This document shows positions 57,600 to 64,000 of a stretch of 64,000 bases of DNA, piece after piece (positions within the stretch are counted from its first letter, which is position 1; each line of letters begins with the position of its first letter). This DNA is from Duganella aquatilis. GTDB taxonomy: Bacteria > Pseudomonadota > Gammaproteobacteria > Burkholderiales > Burkholderiaceae_D. Both the position numbers and the translations under genes were made by a program. The stretch covers positions 142,750-206,749 of the forward strand of contig NZ_WKJL01000008.1 in assembly GCF_009674565.1 (NCBI RefSeq). Reading direction: 5' to 3'. A model generated the notes under the pieces. The model was not told where the DNA came from. It saw only the letters and a program-made list of their open reading frames with translations, and did no database searches.

Positions 57600-59621
57600 A
57601 TGAAATCACATCTGCTCAGCGCCTTGCTGCTGGCGCTGCTGGCTTCGGCCGGCGTACAGGCACAGCCAAAAACCTCCGGCGTCGACATCGCCGACATCGA
57701 TCCGGCGGTGCGGCCGCAGGACAACTTCTTCCTCAACCTGAACGGCAAGTGGCTGGCCAAGACCGAGATCCCGGCCGACAAGTCGAGCTGGGGTTCGTTC
57801 GAGAAACTGGACGACGACACCAAGCCGCAGCTGCGCGCCCTCATCGAAGGCGCGGCCGCCAACCAGGCCGGCGGCCCGGAAGCGCAGCGCATCGGCGATT
57901 TCTTCGCCAGCTATATGGACGAGGCCAGGCTGGAGCAAGTGCGCCTGGCGCCGCTGAAGGCCGACTTCGACCGCGTGGCCGCGCTCAGCGACAAGAAGCA
58001 GATTCCGGCGCTGATCGCCCACTTCAACCGCTACGGCTACACCGCGCCCTACGGCTTCGCCATCCACCAGGACAACAAGGATTCGACCAAGTACGTGGCC
58101 GACCTGATGCAGGACGGCCTGAGCCTGCCGGACCGCGACTATTACCTGAAAAAATCGGACAAGAAACTGGCCGAAACGCTGGCCAAGTACCAGCAGCACG
58201 TGGCGAAGATGCTGACCCTGGCCGGCAACGCCAACGGCGCGGCCGACGCCAAGGCCATCGTGGCGCTGGAAACCGAGATCGCCAGGCTGCAATGGACCAA
58301 GGTGCAGCTGCGCGATCCGGTCAAGGCCTACAACAAGGTGCCGCTGAACCAGCTGTCCAAGCTGGCGCCGGGCTATGACTGGACCACCTGGCTGAACGAT
58401 ACCGGCATCGGCGGCAAGGTCGATTACGTGATCGTCAGTCAGCCGAGCTTCATCACCGGCTTCAACAAGCTGCTGAACAAGACGCCGCTGTCGACCTGGA
58501 AGGTCTACTTCCAGTGGCAGGTGCTGCACGCCAACGCGCCCTACCTGGCCAAGGATTTCGCGCTGGAGAACTTCGCCTTCTACGGCAAGGTGTTGAGCGG
58601 CATCGACGAGCAGCAGCCGCGCTGGAAACGCGGCGTCAACGCCACCGACGGCGCGCTGGGCGAGGCGCTGGGCAAGCTGTATGTCGAGCAGCACTTCCCG
58701 GCCGAGCGCAAGGCGCGCATGGAAGCGCTGGTGAAGAACCTGCTGGCGGCCTTCAAGGAAAGCATCAACACGCTGGACTGGATGAGTCCGGAAACCAAGC
58801 TGCAGGCGCAGGCCAAGCTGGCCAAGTTCACCACCAAGATCGGCTATCCGAACAAGTGGCGCGACTACTCGAAACTGACGGTGGCCAAGGATGACCTGGT
58901 CGGCAATGTGCTGCGCTCGCACGCCTTCGATTACCAGAAGGAAGTCGACAAGCTCGGCAAGCCGATCGACCGCGACGAGTGGGGCATGACGCCGCAGACG
59001 GTGAACGCCTACTACAACCCCGAGCTCAACGAGATCGTGTTCCCGGCCGTGATCCTGCAGCCGCCGTTCTTCGATGCGGACGCCGACGACGCCGTCAACT
59101 ACGGCGCCATCGGCGCGGTGATCGGCCACGAGATCAGCCACGGCTTCGACGACCAGGGCGCGCAGTACGACGGCGACGGCAACCTGCGCGACTGGTGGAC
59201 CAAGGCCGACCACAAGAACTTCGCGGCCAAGACGCAGATGCTGGTCAAGCAGTACAACGCCTACAGTCCGGTCAAGGGTTACTTCGTCAACGGCGAGCTG
59301 ACCTTGGGCGAGAACATCGCCGACAACAGCGGCGCGGCGATCGCCTACAAGGCCTACCTGATTTCGCTGCAGGGCAAGCCGGCGCCGGTGATCGACGGCC
59401 TCAGCGGCGAGCAGCGCTTCTACATGGGCTTCGGCCAGGTGTGGCGCAGCAAGATCCGTGACGCCCAGCAAATCGTCTATCTGAAATCCGATCCGCACTC
59501 GCCGGATCAGTTCCGCGCCAACGGCACGGTGCGCAACCAGCCGGGCTTCTACGAAGCCTTTGGCGTCAAGCCGGGGGACAAGATGTACCTGGCGCCGAAA
59601 GACCGCGTCATCATGTGGTGA
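57600..59621 (+). CDS. M13-family zinc metallopeptidase, copy 2
   Basis: 673 residues; GGGAG ribosome site before ATG 57600. Signal peptide (1-21, 'LLLALLASAGVQAQ'). It is a close paralogue of copies 1 and 3, with 'IGHEISHGFDDQGAQ' (HExxH), 'GENIADNSGAA' and 'NAYYNPELNEIVFPAVILQPPF'. Likely a periplasmic oligopeptidase. The terminator upstream implies its own promoter or partial read-through. A weaker hairpin follows the gene. Confidence 0.94.
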   Translation: MKSHLLSALLLALLASAGVQAQPKTSGVDIADIDPAVRPQDNFFLNLNGKWLAKTEIPADKSSWGSFEKLDDDTKPQLRALIEGAAANQAGGPEAQRIGDFFASYMDEARLEQVRLAPLKADFDRVAALSDKKQIPALIAHFNRYGYTAPYGFAIHQDNKDSTKYVADLMQDGLSLPDRDYYLKKSDKKLAETLAKYQQHVAKMLTLAGNANGAADAKAIVALETEIARLQWTKVQLRDPVKAYNKVPLNQLSKLAPGYDWTTWLNDTGIGGKVDYVIVSQPSFITGFNKLLNKTPLSTWKVYFQWQVLHANAPYLAKDFALENFAFYGKVLSGIDEQQPRWKRGVNATDGALGEALGKLYVEQHFPAERKARMEALVKNLLAAFKESINTLDWMSPETKLQAQAKLAKFTTKIGYPNKWRDYSKLTVAKDDLVGNVLRSHAFDYQKEVDKLGKPIDRDEWGMTPQTVNAYYNPELNEIVFPAVILQPPFFDADADDAVNYGAIGAVIGHEISHGFDDQGAQYDGDGNLRDWWTKADHKNFAAKTQMLVKQYNAYSPVKGYFVNGELTLGENIADNSGAAIAYKAYLISLQGKPAPVIDGLSGEQRFYMGFGQVWRSKIRDAQQIVYLKSDPHSPDQFRANGTVRNQPGFYEAFGVKPGDKMYLAPKDRVIMW

Positions 59622-59640
59622 TGTGATATAAAAGCAGTTC

Positions 59641-59661
59641 GGCCCATGTGAGCAATGGGCC
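59641..59661 (+). terminator. Hairpin between M13 copies 2 and 3
   Basis: GGCCCAT, loop GTGAGCA, ATGGGCC. Only a short T-poor tail follows, so it is a weak terminator or an RNA-stability element. Confidence 0.5.
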
Positions 59662-59689
59662 TTCACTTAATATAGTAGAAGGATAACTC

Positions 59690-61753
59690 GTGAAACGTCA
59701 TCTCGTAAGTGCATTGATGCTGAGCCTGATCGCAGGCCTGGCAGGCGCCGCGGACACTGCCAAAAGCACCGCTCCGGCCAGCGCCAAGGAAGTCAAGAAA
59801 CCCGTCTCCGGCATCGCCACCGAGTACATCGATCCGTCGGTGCGGGTGCAGGACAATCTGTTCACCCACATGAACGGCAAGTGGCTGGCGACGACCGAAA
59901 TCCCGGCCGACAAATCGAGCTGGGGCAGCTTCGCCAAACTGAATGACGATATCCAGCCGCAACTGCGCGCGATCATCGAAGGCGCCGCCAGCAACAAGGC
60001 CGGCGGTCCGGAAGCGCAGCGCATCGGCGACTTCTACGCCAGCTTCATGGACGAAGCCCGGCTGGAGCAACTGGGCCTGACGCCGCTGAACGCGGAACTG
60101 GCCAAGATCGCCGCGCTGAACGACAAGAAACAGCTGCCGCAACTGATCTCGCACTTCAACCAGATCGGCGTGACCGCGCCTTACGGCTACGGCATCCACC
60201 AGGACAACAAGGATTCGACCAAGTACGTGGCCGACATCTCGCAGGACGGCCTGGGCCTGCCGGACCGCGATTACTACCTGAAAGCGGACGACAAGAAACT
60301 GGCCGACATCCTGGCCAAGTACGAACTGCACGTGGCGAAAATCCTGACGCTGGCGGGCGATGCCCACGGCGCGGAAACCGCCCACGCCATCGTCGCGTTT
60401 GAAACCGAACTGGCCAAGCTGCAATGGACCAAGGTCGAACTGCGCGATCCGATCAAGGCCTACAACAAGGTCGACATCGCCAAGCTGAACGACGTGGCGC
60501 CAGGTTACGACTGGAACGCCTACCTGACCGACGCCGGCGTCGCCGGCAAGGTCAGCTACGTGATCGTCAGCCAGCCAAGCTACCTGAAAGGCATGACCGC
60601 GCTGCTGGACAGCACGCCGCTGGACACGTTGAAGGCCTACTTCCAATGGCAGCTGCTGCGCACCAACGCGGCTTACCTGAACAAAGCCTTCGTCGATGAG
60701 AACTTCGCCTTCTACGGCACCGTGCTGAGCGGCGTGACCGAGCAGCGTCCACGCTGGAAGCGCGGCGTGTCCGTGACCCAGAACGCACTGGGGGAAGCCA
60801 TCGGCAAACTGTACGTGGCGGAATACTTCCCGGCCGACCGCAAGGCGCGCATGGAAGAGATGGTGAAGAACCTGCTGGCCACCTACAAGACCAGCATCGA
60901 CAAGCTGGACTGGATGACGCCGGCCACCAAGAAGCAGGCGCAAGCCAAGCTGGCCAAGTTCACCTACAAGATCGGCTACCCGAACAAATGGCGCGACTAC
61001 TCGGCGCTGACCACCAGCAAGGATGACCTGGTCGGCAACGTGCTGCGTTCGCGCCAGTTCGACTACAACAAGGAACTGAACAAGCTGGGCAAACCGATCG
61101 ACCGCGACGAATGGGGCATGACGCCGCAAACCGTCAACGCCTACTACAACCCGGAGATGAACGAAATCGTGTTCCCGGCAGCGATCCTGCAGGCGCCGTT
61201 CTTTAATTTCGACGCGGATGACGCGGTCAACTACGGCGCTGTCGGCGGCGTGATCGGCCACGAAATCAGCCACGGCTTCGACGACCAGGGCGCCCAGTAC
61301 GACGGCGACGGCAATCTGCGCGACTGGTGGACCGCCGCCGACCACAAGGCGTTCGCGGCCAAGACCAAGATGCTGGTCGAGCAGTACAACGAGTTCAGCC
61401 CGCTGCCTGGCTACCACGTCAACGGCGAACTGACCCTGGGCGAGAACATTGCCGACAACAGCGGCGTGGCGATCGCCTACAAGGCCTACAAGCTGTCGCT
61501 GCACGGCAAGAAGGCGCCGGTGATCGACGGCCTGACCGGCGACCAGCGCTTCTACATGGGCTTCGCGCAAGTGTGGCGCCTGAAGATGCGTGAAGCGGCG
61601 CAGATCCAGCAGATCAAGACCGACCCGCACTCGCCAGGCCAGTTCCGCGCCAACGGCCCGATGCGCAACCAGCCGGGCTTCTACGACGCCTTCGGCGTCA
61701 AGCCAGGCGACAAGATGTACCTGGCGCCCAAAGACCGCGTGATCATGTGGTAA
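59690..61753 (+). CDS. M13-family zinc metallopeptidase, copy 3
   Basis: 687 residues from GTG 59690, preceded by AAGGATAA. Signal peptide (1-20, 'MLSLIAGLAGAAD') and then a Lys/Ala/Ser linker of about 20 residues not found in the others. The catalytic set is complete ('IGHEISHGFDDQGAQ', 'GENIADNSGVA', 'NAYYNPEMNEIVFPAAILQAPF'). The three copies are clearly a tandem duplication. Different signal and linker sequences and small active-site-region changes may reflect different peptide preferences. A perfect 10-bp-stem terminator follows. Confidence 0.94.
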   Translation: MKRHLVSALMLSLIAGLAGAADTAKSTAPASAKEVKKPVSGIATEYIDPSVRVQDNLFTHMNGKWLATTEIPADKSSWGSFAKLNDDIQPQLRAIIEGAASNKAGGPEAQRIGDFYASFMDEARLEQLGLTPLNAELAKIAALNDKKQLPQLISHFNQIGVTAPYGYGIHQDNKDSTKYVADISQDGLGLPDRDYYLKADDKKLADILAKYELHVAKILTLAGDAHGAETAHAIVAFETELAKLQWTKVELRDPIKAYNKVDIAKLNDVAPGYDWNAYLTDAGVAGKVSYVIVSQPSYLKGMTALLDSTPLDTLKAYFQWQLLRTNAAYLNKAFVDENFAFYGTVLSGVTEQRPRWKRGVSVTQNALGEAIGKLYVAEYFPADRKARMEEMVKNLLATYKTSIDKLDWMTPATKKQAQAKLAKFTYKIGYPNKWRDYSALTTSKDDLVGNVLRSRQFDYNKELNKLGKPIDRDEWGMTPQTVNAYYNPEMNEIVFPAAILQAPFFNFDADDAVNYGAVGGVIGHEISHGFDDQGAQYDGDGNLRDWWTAADHKAFAAKTKMLVEQYNEFSPLPGYHVNGELTLGENIADNSGVAIAYKAYKLSLHGKKAPVIDGLTGDQRFYMGFAQVWRLKMREAAQIQQIKTDPHSPGQFRANGPMRNQPGFYDAFGVKPGDKMYLAPKDRVIMW

Positions 61754-61776
61754 TGCGGTGACATCGCAATGAAAGC

Positions 61777-61803
61777 AAAGGCCGCAGCGATGCGGCCTTT
61801 TTT
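61777..61803 (+). terminator. Rho-independent terminator after M13 copy 3
   Basis: AAAGGCCGCA, tetraloop GCGA, TGCGGCCTTT and further T residues. It is 23 bp after the stop and 3 bp before the long inverted repeat. Confidence 0.9.
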
Positions 61804-61806
61804 CAT

Positions 61807-61887
61807 CCGGGGTCAGTTCTGCCAATCGCACACGGGCTCAACTACAGCGTAGTTGAGCCCGTGTGCGATTGGCAGAACTGACCCCGG
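61807..61887. repeat. 81-bp inverted repeat (hairpin element, copy 2)
   Basis: Arms of 39 bp with a 3-nt centre (AGC at 61846-61848). The outer 36 bp of each arm equal those of copy 1 (50634-50719), whereas the middle is TAC-AGC-GTA here and CATTGCAATG there. It sits between a terminator and a lipoprotein gene. Confidence 0.95.
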
Positions 61888-61925
61888 TTATACTAGCGGC
61901 TTGTCCATTCAAGAAGCCAGCCATC

Positions 61926-62486
61926 ATGCGTTTGCGTTACGTCGCATCTTCCCTTGTCCTGCCGCTGCTGTTGAGCGCCTGCGGCGATTCCTATACGCCT
62001 GTCGATCTGTACATGGCCAAGACGCCGGAGTGCAAGGCGTGGCAGGAGGGTTCGCGCTTCGAGCTGCCGCGCGGCATCAGCGTGTCGACCACGCCGCCGG
62101 TGACGCTGCCCGATGGCGGCGCCGAGTTCACCTTCGTCTACCTGGTGCCGCGCGGCGAGCGTGCGCTGTTCCAGACCCGCGACTACAACGTCACCCAGCC
62201 GAAAGGCCCGGTGATCGCCAACGCCAAACTGGTGACCTTCTACCAGCGCACCACCAACTCGCCGGCCGAAATCGTCGAAGCGATTCCGAAAGTGCCGGAC
62301 ATGCTGATCGCCGGCGCCACCGGCGAGGAAACCATCTGGCGCGTGCGCCTGCGCGTGACGGAAAAACTGCCGGAGCGTTTCGACCTGACGCCGCCGGCGT
62401 TCGAGATCGCGCTGCACAAATATCCGATGCGCACCTTCACCTACCGCTATTTCGCGGACCGCAAAGCCTACGGTCTGTGCAGCTAA
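61926..62486 (+). CDS. Predicted lipoprotein
   Basis: 186 residues from ATG 61926; an upstream start at 61863 lies in the inverted repeat. The signal peptide ends in a lipobox 'LLLSAC' (Cys at about 19), so the mature protein is anchored to a membrane. The rest is beta-rich ('GGAEFTFVYLVPRGERALFQTRDYNV', 'TFTYRYFADRKAYG') with no domain I recognize. It follows copy 2 of the inverted repeat directly. Function unknown. Confidence 0.82.
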   Translation: MRLRYVASSLVLPLLLSACGDSYTPVDLYMAKTPECKAWQEGSRFELPRGISVSTTPPVTLPDGGAEFTFVYLVPRGERALFQTRDYNVTQPKGPVIANAKLVTFYQRTTNSPAEIVEAIPKVPDMLIAGATGEETIWRVRLRVTEKLPERFDLTPPAFEIALHKYPMRTFTYRYFADRKAYGLCS

Positions 62487-62487
62487 T

Positions 62488-62516
62488 AAAAAACCGGCCG
62501 CGAGGGCCGGTTTTTT
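62488..62516. terminator. Bidirectional terminator between lipoprotein and cytochrome genes
   Basis: AAAAAACCGGCC, loop GCGAG, GGCCGGTTTTTT. It lies between two convergent genes and carries A and T runs on both sides, so it can serve both. Confidence 0.88.
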
Positions 62517-62534
62517 ATTGAAGGCAAGCGCAGC

Positions 62535-63104
62535 TTACTTCGGTGGCTCCGACGCAGCTGGCGCGGCAGCAGCGGAGGCGGAAGCCGCGGCGGCCGCCGG
62601 CACTTCCGGTTCCTTGAACTTGGCGCCGCCATTGTTGGCCATGTAGACCACCGCGCGCGCCACTTCGACGTCGTCGAGATCCGGGTTGCCGCCCTTGGCC
62701 GGCATCGCGCGCAGGCCTTCGATCGCGTGCTTGACGATGGTGTCATAACCCTGGGCGATACGCGCGCTCCATGCGCCGGCGTCGCCGAACTTCGGTGCGC
62801 CGGCGGCGCCGGTGCCGTGGCAGGCCACGCAGGTCACGTTGTAGACCGCTTCGCCGGTCTGCAGCACTTTCGGGCCGTTGGCGTCTTTCAGCGTGTAGCC
62901 TTCGTTGGCTACAGGCGCGATGCGCGCCGCCACTTCTTCCGGCGCCTGGCTGTTGGAACCGGCGCCGGTCAGCTTGGTGGTGGTGACGTATTGAACCAGC
63001 AGGATGATGCCGAGAATAGTGACTGCGAAGAAGCCGACGACGGCGACTACGAGCTGCTTGGGAGTGCGGATAAGAGATTCTTGTTCGTTGTGTGCGTCGC
63101 TCAT
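62535..63104 (-). CDS. Membrane-anchored c-type cytochrome (cytochrome c5-like)
   Basis: 189 residues. One N-terminal helix (about 18-42, 'LVVAVVGFFAVTILGIILLVQYV') anchors it with the rest outside. One heme site 'NVTCVACHGTG' (CxxCH) and a distal Met in 'EGLRAMPAKGG' (about 130) are present, fitting cytochrome c5/class I. The C-terminal 35 residues are Ala/Ser/Pro/Glu-rich. It should carry electrons to a terminal oxidase. Convergent with the lipoprotein. Confidence 0.92.
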   Translation of the reverse strand: MSDAHNEQESLIRTPKQLVVAVVGFFAVTILGIILLVQYVTTTKLTGAGSNSQAPEEVAARIAPVANEGYTLKDANGPKVLQTGEAVYNVTCVACHGTGAAGAPKFGDAGAWSARIAQGYDTIVKHAIEGLRAMPAKGGNPDLDDVEVARAVVYMANNGGAKFKEPEVPAAAAASASAAAAPAASEPPK

Positions 63105-63305
63105 GATTTCCTTAAGAGACTAAATTCAAGCCGGGTGGCGCGAAGAGTTGATCAGCAGCTGCCTTGTAAAACCTTCACCAAACGGGTGATTATAGACACA
63201 AGAATGCCGCGAAGGAAACGCAAACATGTCTAAAACGACACTGGCCCATGGACGGCTCCCGATAAAAACGGTATCCTACGGCACGCGTTAGCGCATCCCC
63301 CTGTC

Positions 63306-63381
63306 GCGGCTGTAGCTCAGTGGATAGAGTATTGGCCTCCGAAGCCAAGGGTCGTGGGTTCGATCCCCGCCAGCCGCACCA
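63306..63381 (+). tRNA. tRNA-Arg (anticodon CCG)
   Basis: 76 nt including encoded CCA. Acceptor GCGGCTG pairs with CAGCCGC; the anticodon loop is CTCCGAA between stems TTGGC and GCCAA, giving CCG, which reads CGG. The T-arm GTGGGTTCGATCCCCGC is canonical. tRNA genes of this kind are common integration sites, and the sequence after it is AT-richer. Confidence 0.97.
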
Positions 63382-63696
63382 TATATTCTCTATAAAATCA
63401 AATACTTAGCTTGTGCAATGTAGTGCGTTATTCTGCAATAAAGAGCAGTGTCACTCTGCCAAAATTGTGCCAGATTCCGTCGTTGTATTGTGCCACTGCA
63501 GCATTTATTATCTCGCTCGCTGCGAAGCGAATCGGTCTTAAAGCTTGAATTCGGCGTTTATGGCGACATCCTTGCTTAAAAATTTTTCACAGATTTTTGA
63601 TTTGAGTCAAAAGTGTCTGCAATTGCTTCGTGCGGCTTAAACTATTCTTTGTAGGGATTGTTGTCCCTCATCGCCGCCAGCATCCCATCCAAATCC
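63382..63696. other. AT-richer noncoding region after tRNA-Arg
   Basis: 315 bp with no supported gene and clearly lower GC than the rest of the window. No repeat of the tRNA 3' end was found in the part visible. It could be the edge of an integrated element. Confidence 0.5.
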
Positions 63697-63849
63697 TTAG
63701 TTTTTTCCAAGGCGTTGTTTCGATTTACCATCGCGTTCGCGCTTTAGAATAGAAGCGAGCTTTTCTTTTGACGACCCGTCGACTTTCTTGAGAAGATTAT
63801 CCACAAGCTCCAGCAGAGGCTCGGTCTGTTCGTAAGACAGTTTGGGCAT
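63697..63849 (-). CDS. Small hypothetical protein next to an IS end
   Basis: 50 residues from ATG 63849 ('MPKLSYEQTEPLLELVDNLL'), Lys-rich and helical, with no recognizable family and no clear ribosome site. The frame remains open upstream to 63945 across the IS end, so it may be a remnant cut by the insertion. Codon use is less GC-rich than its neighbours. Confidence 0.4.
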   Translation of the reverse strand: MPKLSYEQTEPLLELVDNLLKKVDGSSKEKLASILKRERDGKSKQRLGKN

Positions 63850-63874
63850 ATCTGTAGTCAAAATAAATTCTGCG

Positions 63875-64000
63875 TGTTGATTTGCACCGAAAACTGACCC
63901 ACTTAGCCGCATAATTTGCATCGAAAATTGACCCACGTTTAGCACACAATCCTACTTATCTGAATGAGTAGGGGATCGGAGTGATTGACGTGGCATTACT
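63875..64000 (+). mobile_element. Left end of an IS21-family insertion sequence (truncated by window edge)
   Basis: Two 22-bp repeats (63881-63902 and 63915-63936), [24 protein letters not shown], differ at two positions and are 34 bp apart, as in the multiple terminal repeats of IS21 elements. The istA-like start follows at 63981. The exact first base of the element is inferred. Confidence 0.7.
63981..64000 (+). CDS. istA: IS21-family transposase IstA, first codons only
   Basis: GTG start after GGGGATCGGA, followed by codons for I-D-V-A-L, which match the N-terminus of one group of IstA transposases as I recall it. Only six codons are visible, so the call rests mainly on the terminal repeats upstream. 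Confidence 0.5.

Noticed and set aside
61869..61894. TTGGCA/TATACT promoter partly formed by the hairpin element before the lipoprotein gene
   Set aside because: The spacer would be only 14 bp, too short for sigma-70; TATACT alone is not enough.
63420..63520. Integrase C-terminus after the tRNA gene on the minus strand
   Set aside because: All three minus frames are short and carry no integrase motif.

Overview
The window is GC-rich, densely packed bacterial chromosome. Gene content points to a betaproteobacterium of the Oxalobacteraceae (Massilia/Duganella/Janthinobacterium group): a hemA-prfA-dsbB-prmC string, minCDE, phaA-phaB for polyhydroxybutyrate, metE/metR, Ohr, cytochrome c5 and three tandem M13 peptidases behind a TonB receptor. 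The family placement is inference from gene content; no 16S gene is present.

Layout. 1-3.8 kb: a HlyD-type adaptor (cut by the left edge) faces a sigma-54 activator/histidine-kinase pair; a consensus-like sigma-54 promoter and two tandem palindromes lie between them. 3.8-11 kb: acetyltransferase, ohr with its own promoter/operator, a Fur-boxed PepSY-flavoreductase, a serine hydrolase, and gshA coupled to an HDAC-family amidohydrolase. 11.3-24.3 kb: one giant repetitive adhesin of about 4,350 residues (DUF4347, 28 Ig-like modules of two kinds, RTX repeats, two DUF4214-like segments). 24.4-26.2 kb: a REC-AraC regulator with no standard start codon, overlapping a degenerate histidine kinase. 26.2-36.9 kb: housekeeping genes (prmC, dsbB, prfA, hemA, OmpR-type regulator, minE-minD-minC, metE) and divergent metR. 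37.1-44.7 kb: phaA, phaB, proline iminopeptidase, small membrane/unknown genes, an SRPBCC protein, fadH and a periplasmic solute-binding-like protein. 44.7-52.2 kb: Kef-type antiporter, AhpD-like protein, MocR regulator, GNAT, a short azoreductase, a KAS III-like enzyme and a CtpA protease. 52.2-62.5 kb: a leader region with an intrinsic terminator, a Gly-rich periplasmic protein, a TonB-dependent receptor, three tandem M13 metallopeptidases and a lipoprotein. 62.5-64 kb: membrane-anchored cytochrome c, tRNA-Arg(CCG), then an AT-richer tail holding a small unknown ORF and the left end of an IS21-type element.

How genes may work together. The receptor and three peptidases form a plausible peptide-uptake/degradation locus. 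The left-edge adaptor is very probably switched on through sigma-54 by the divergent two-component pair. Two long perfect inverted repeats with identical arms but different centres (near 50.68 and 61.85 kb) mark a dispersed hairpin element family. Most of the window is ordinary core genome. The best candidates for new biology are the sigma-54 control region, the giant adhesin with the odd regulator pair behind it, the hairpin elements, the leader before 52,520 and the receptor/M13 cluster.
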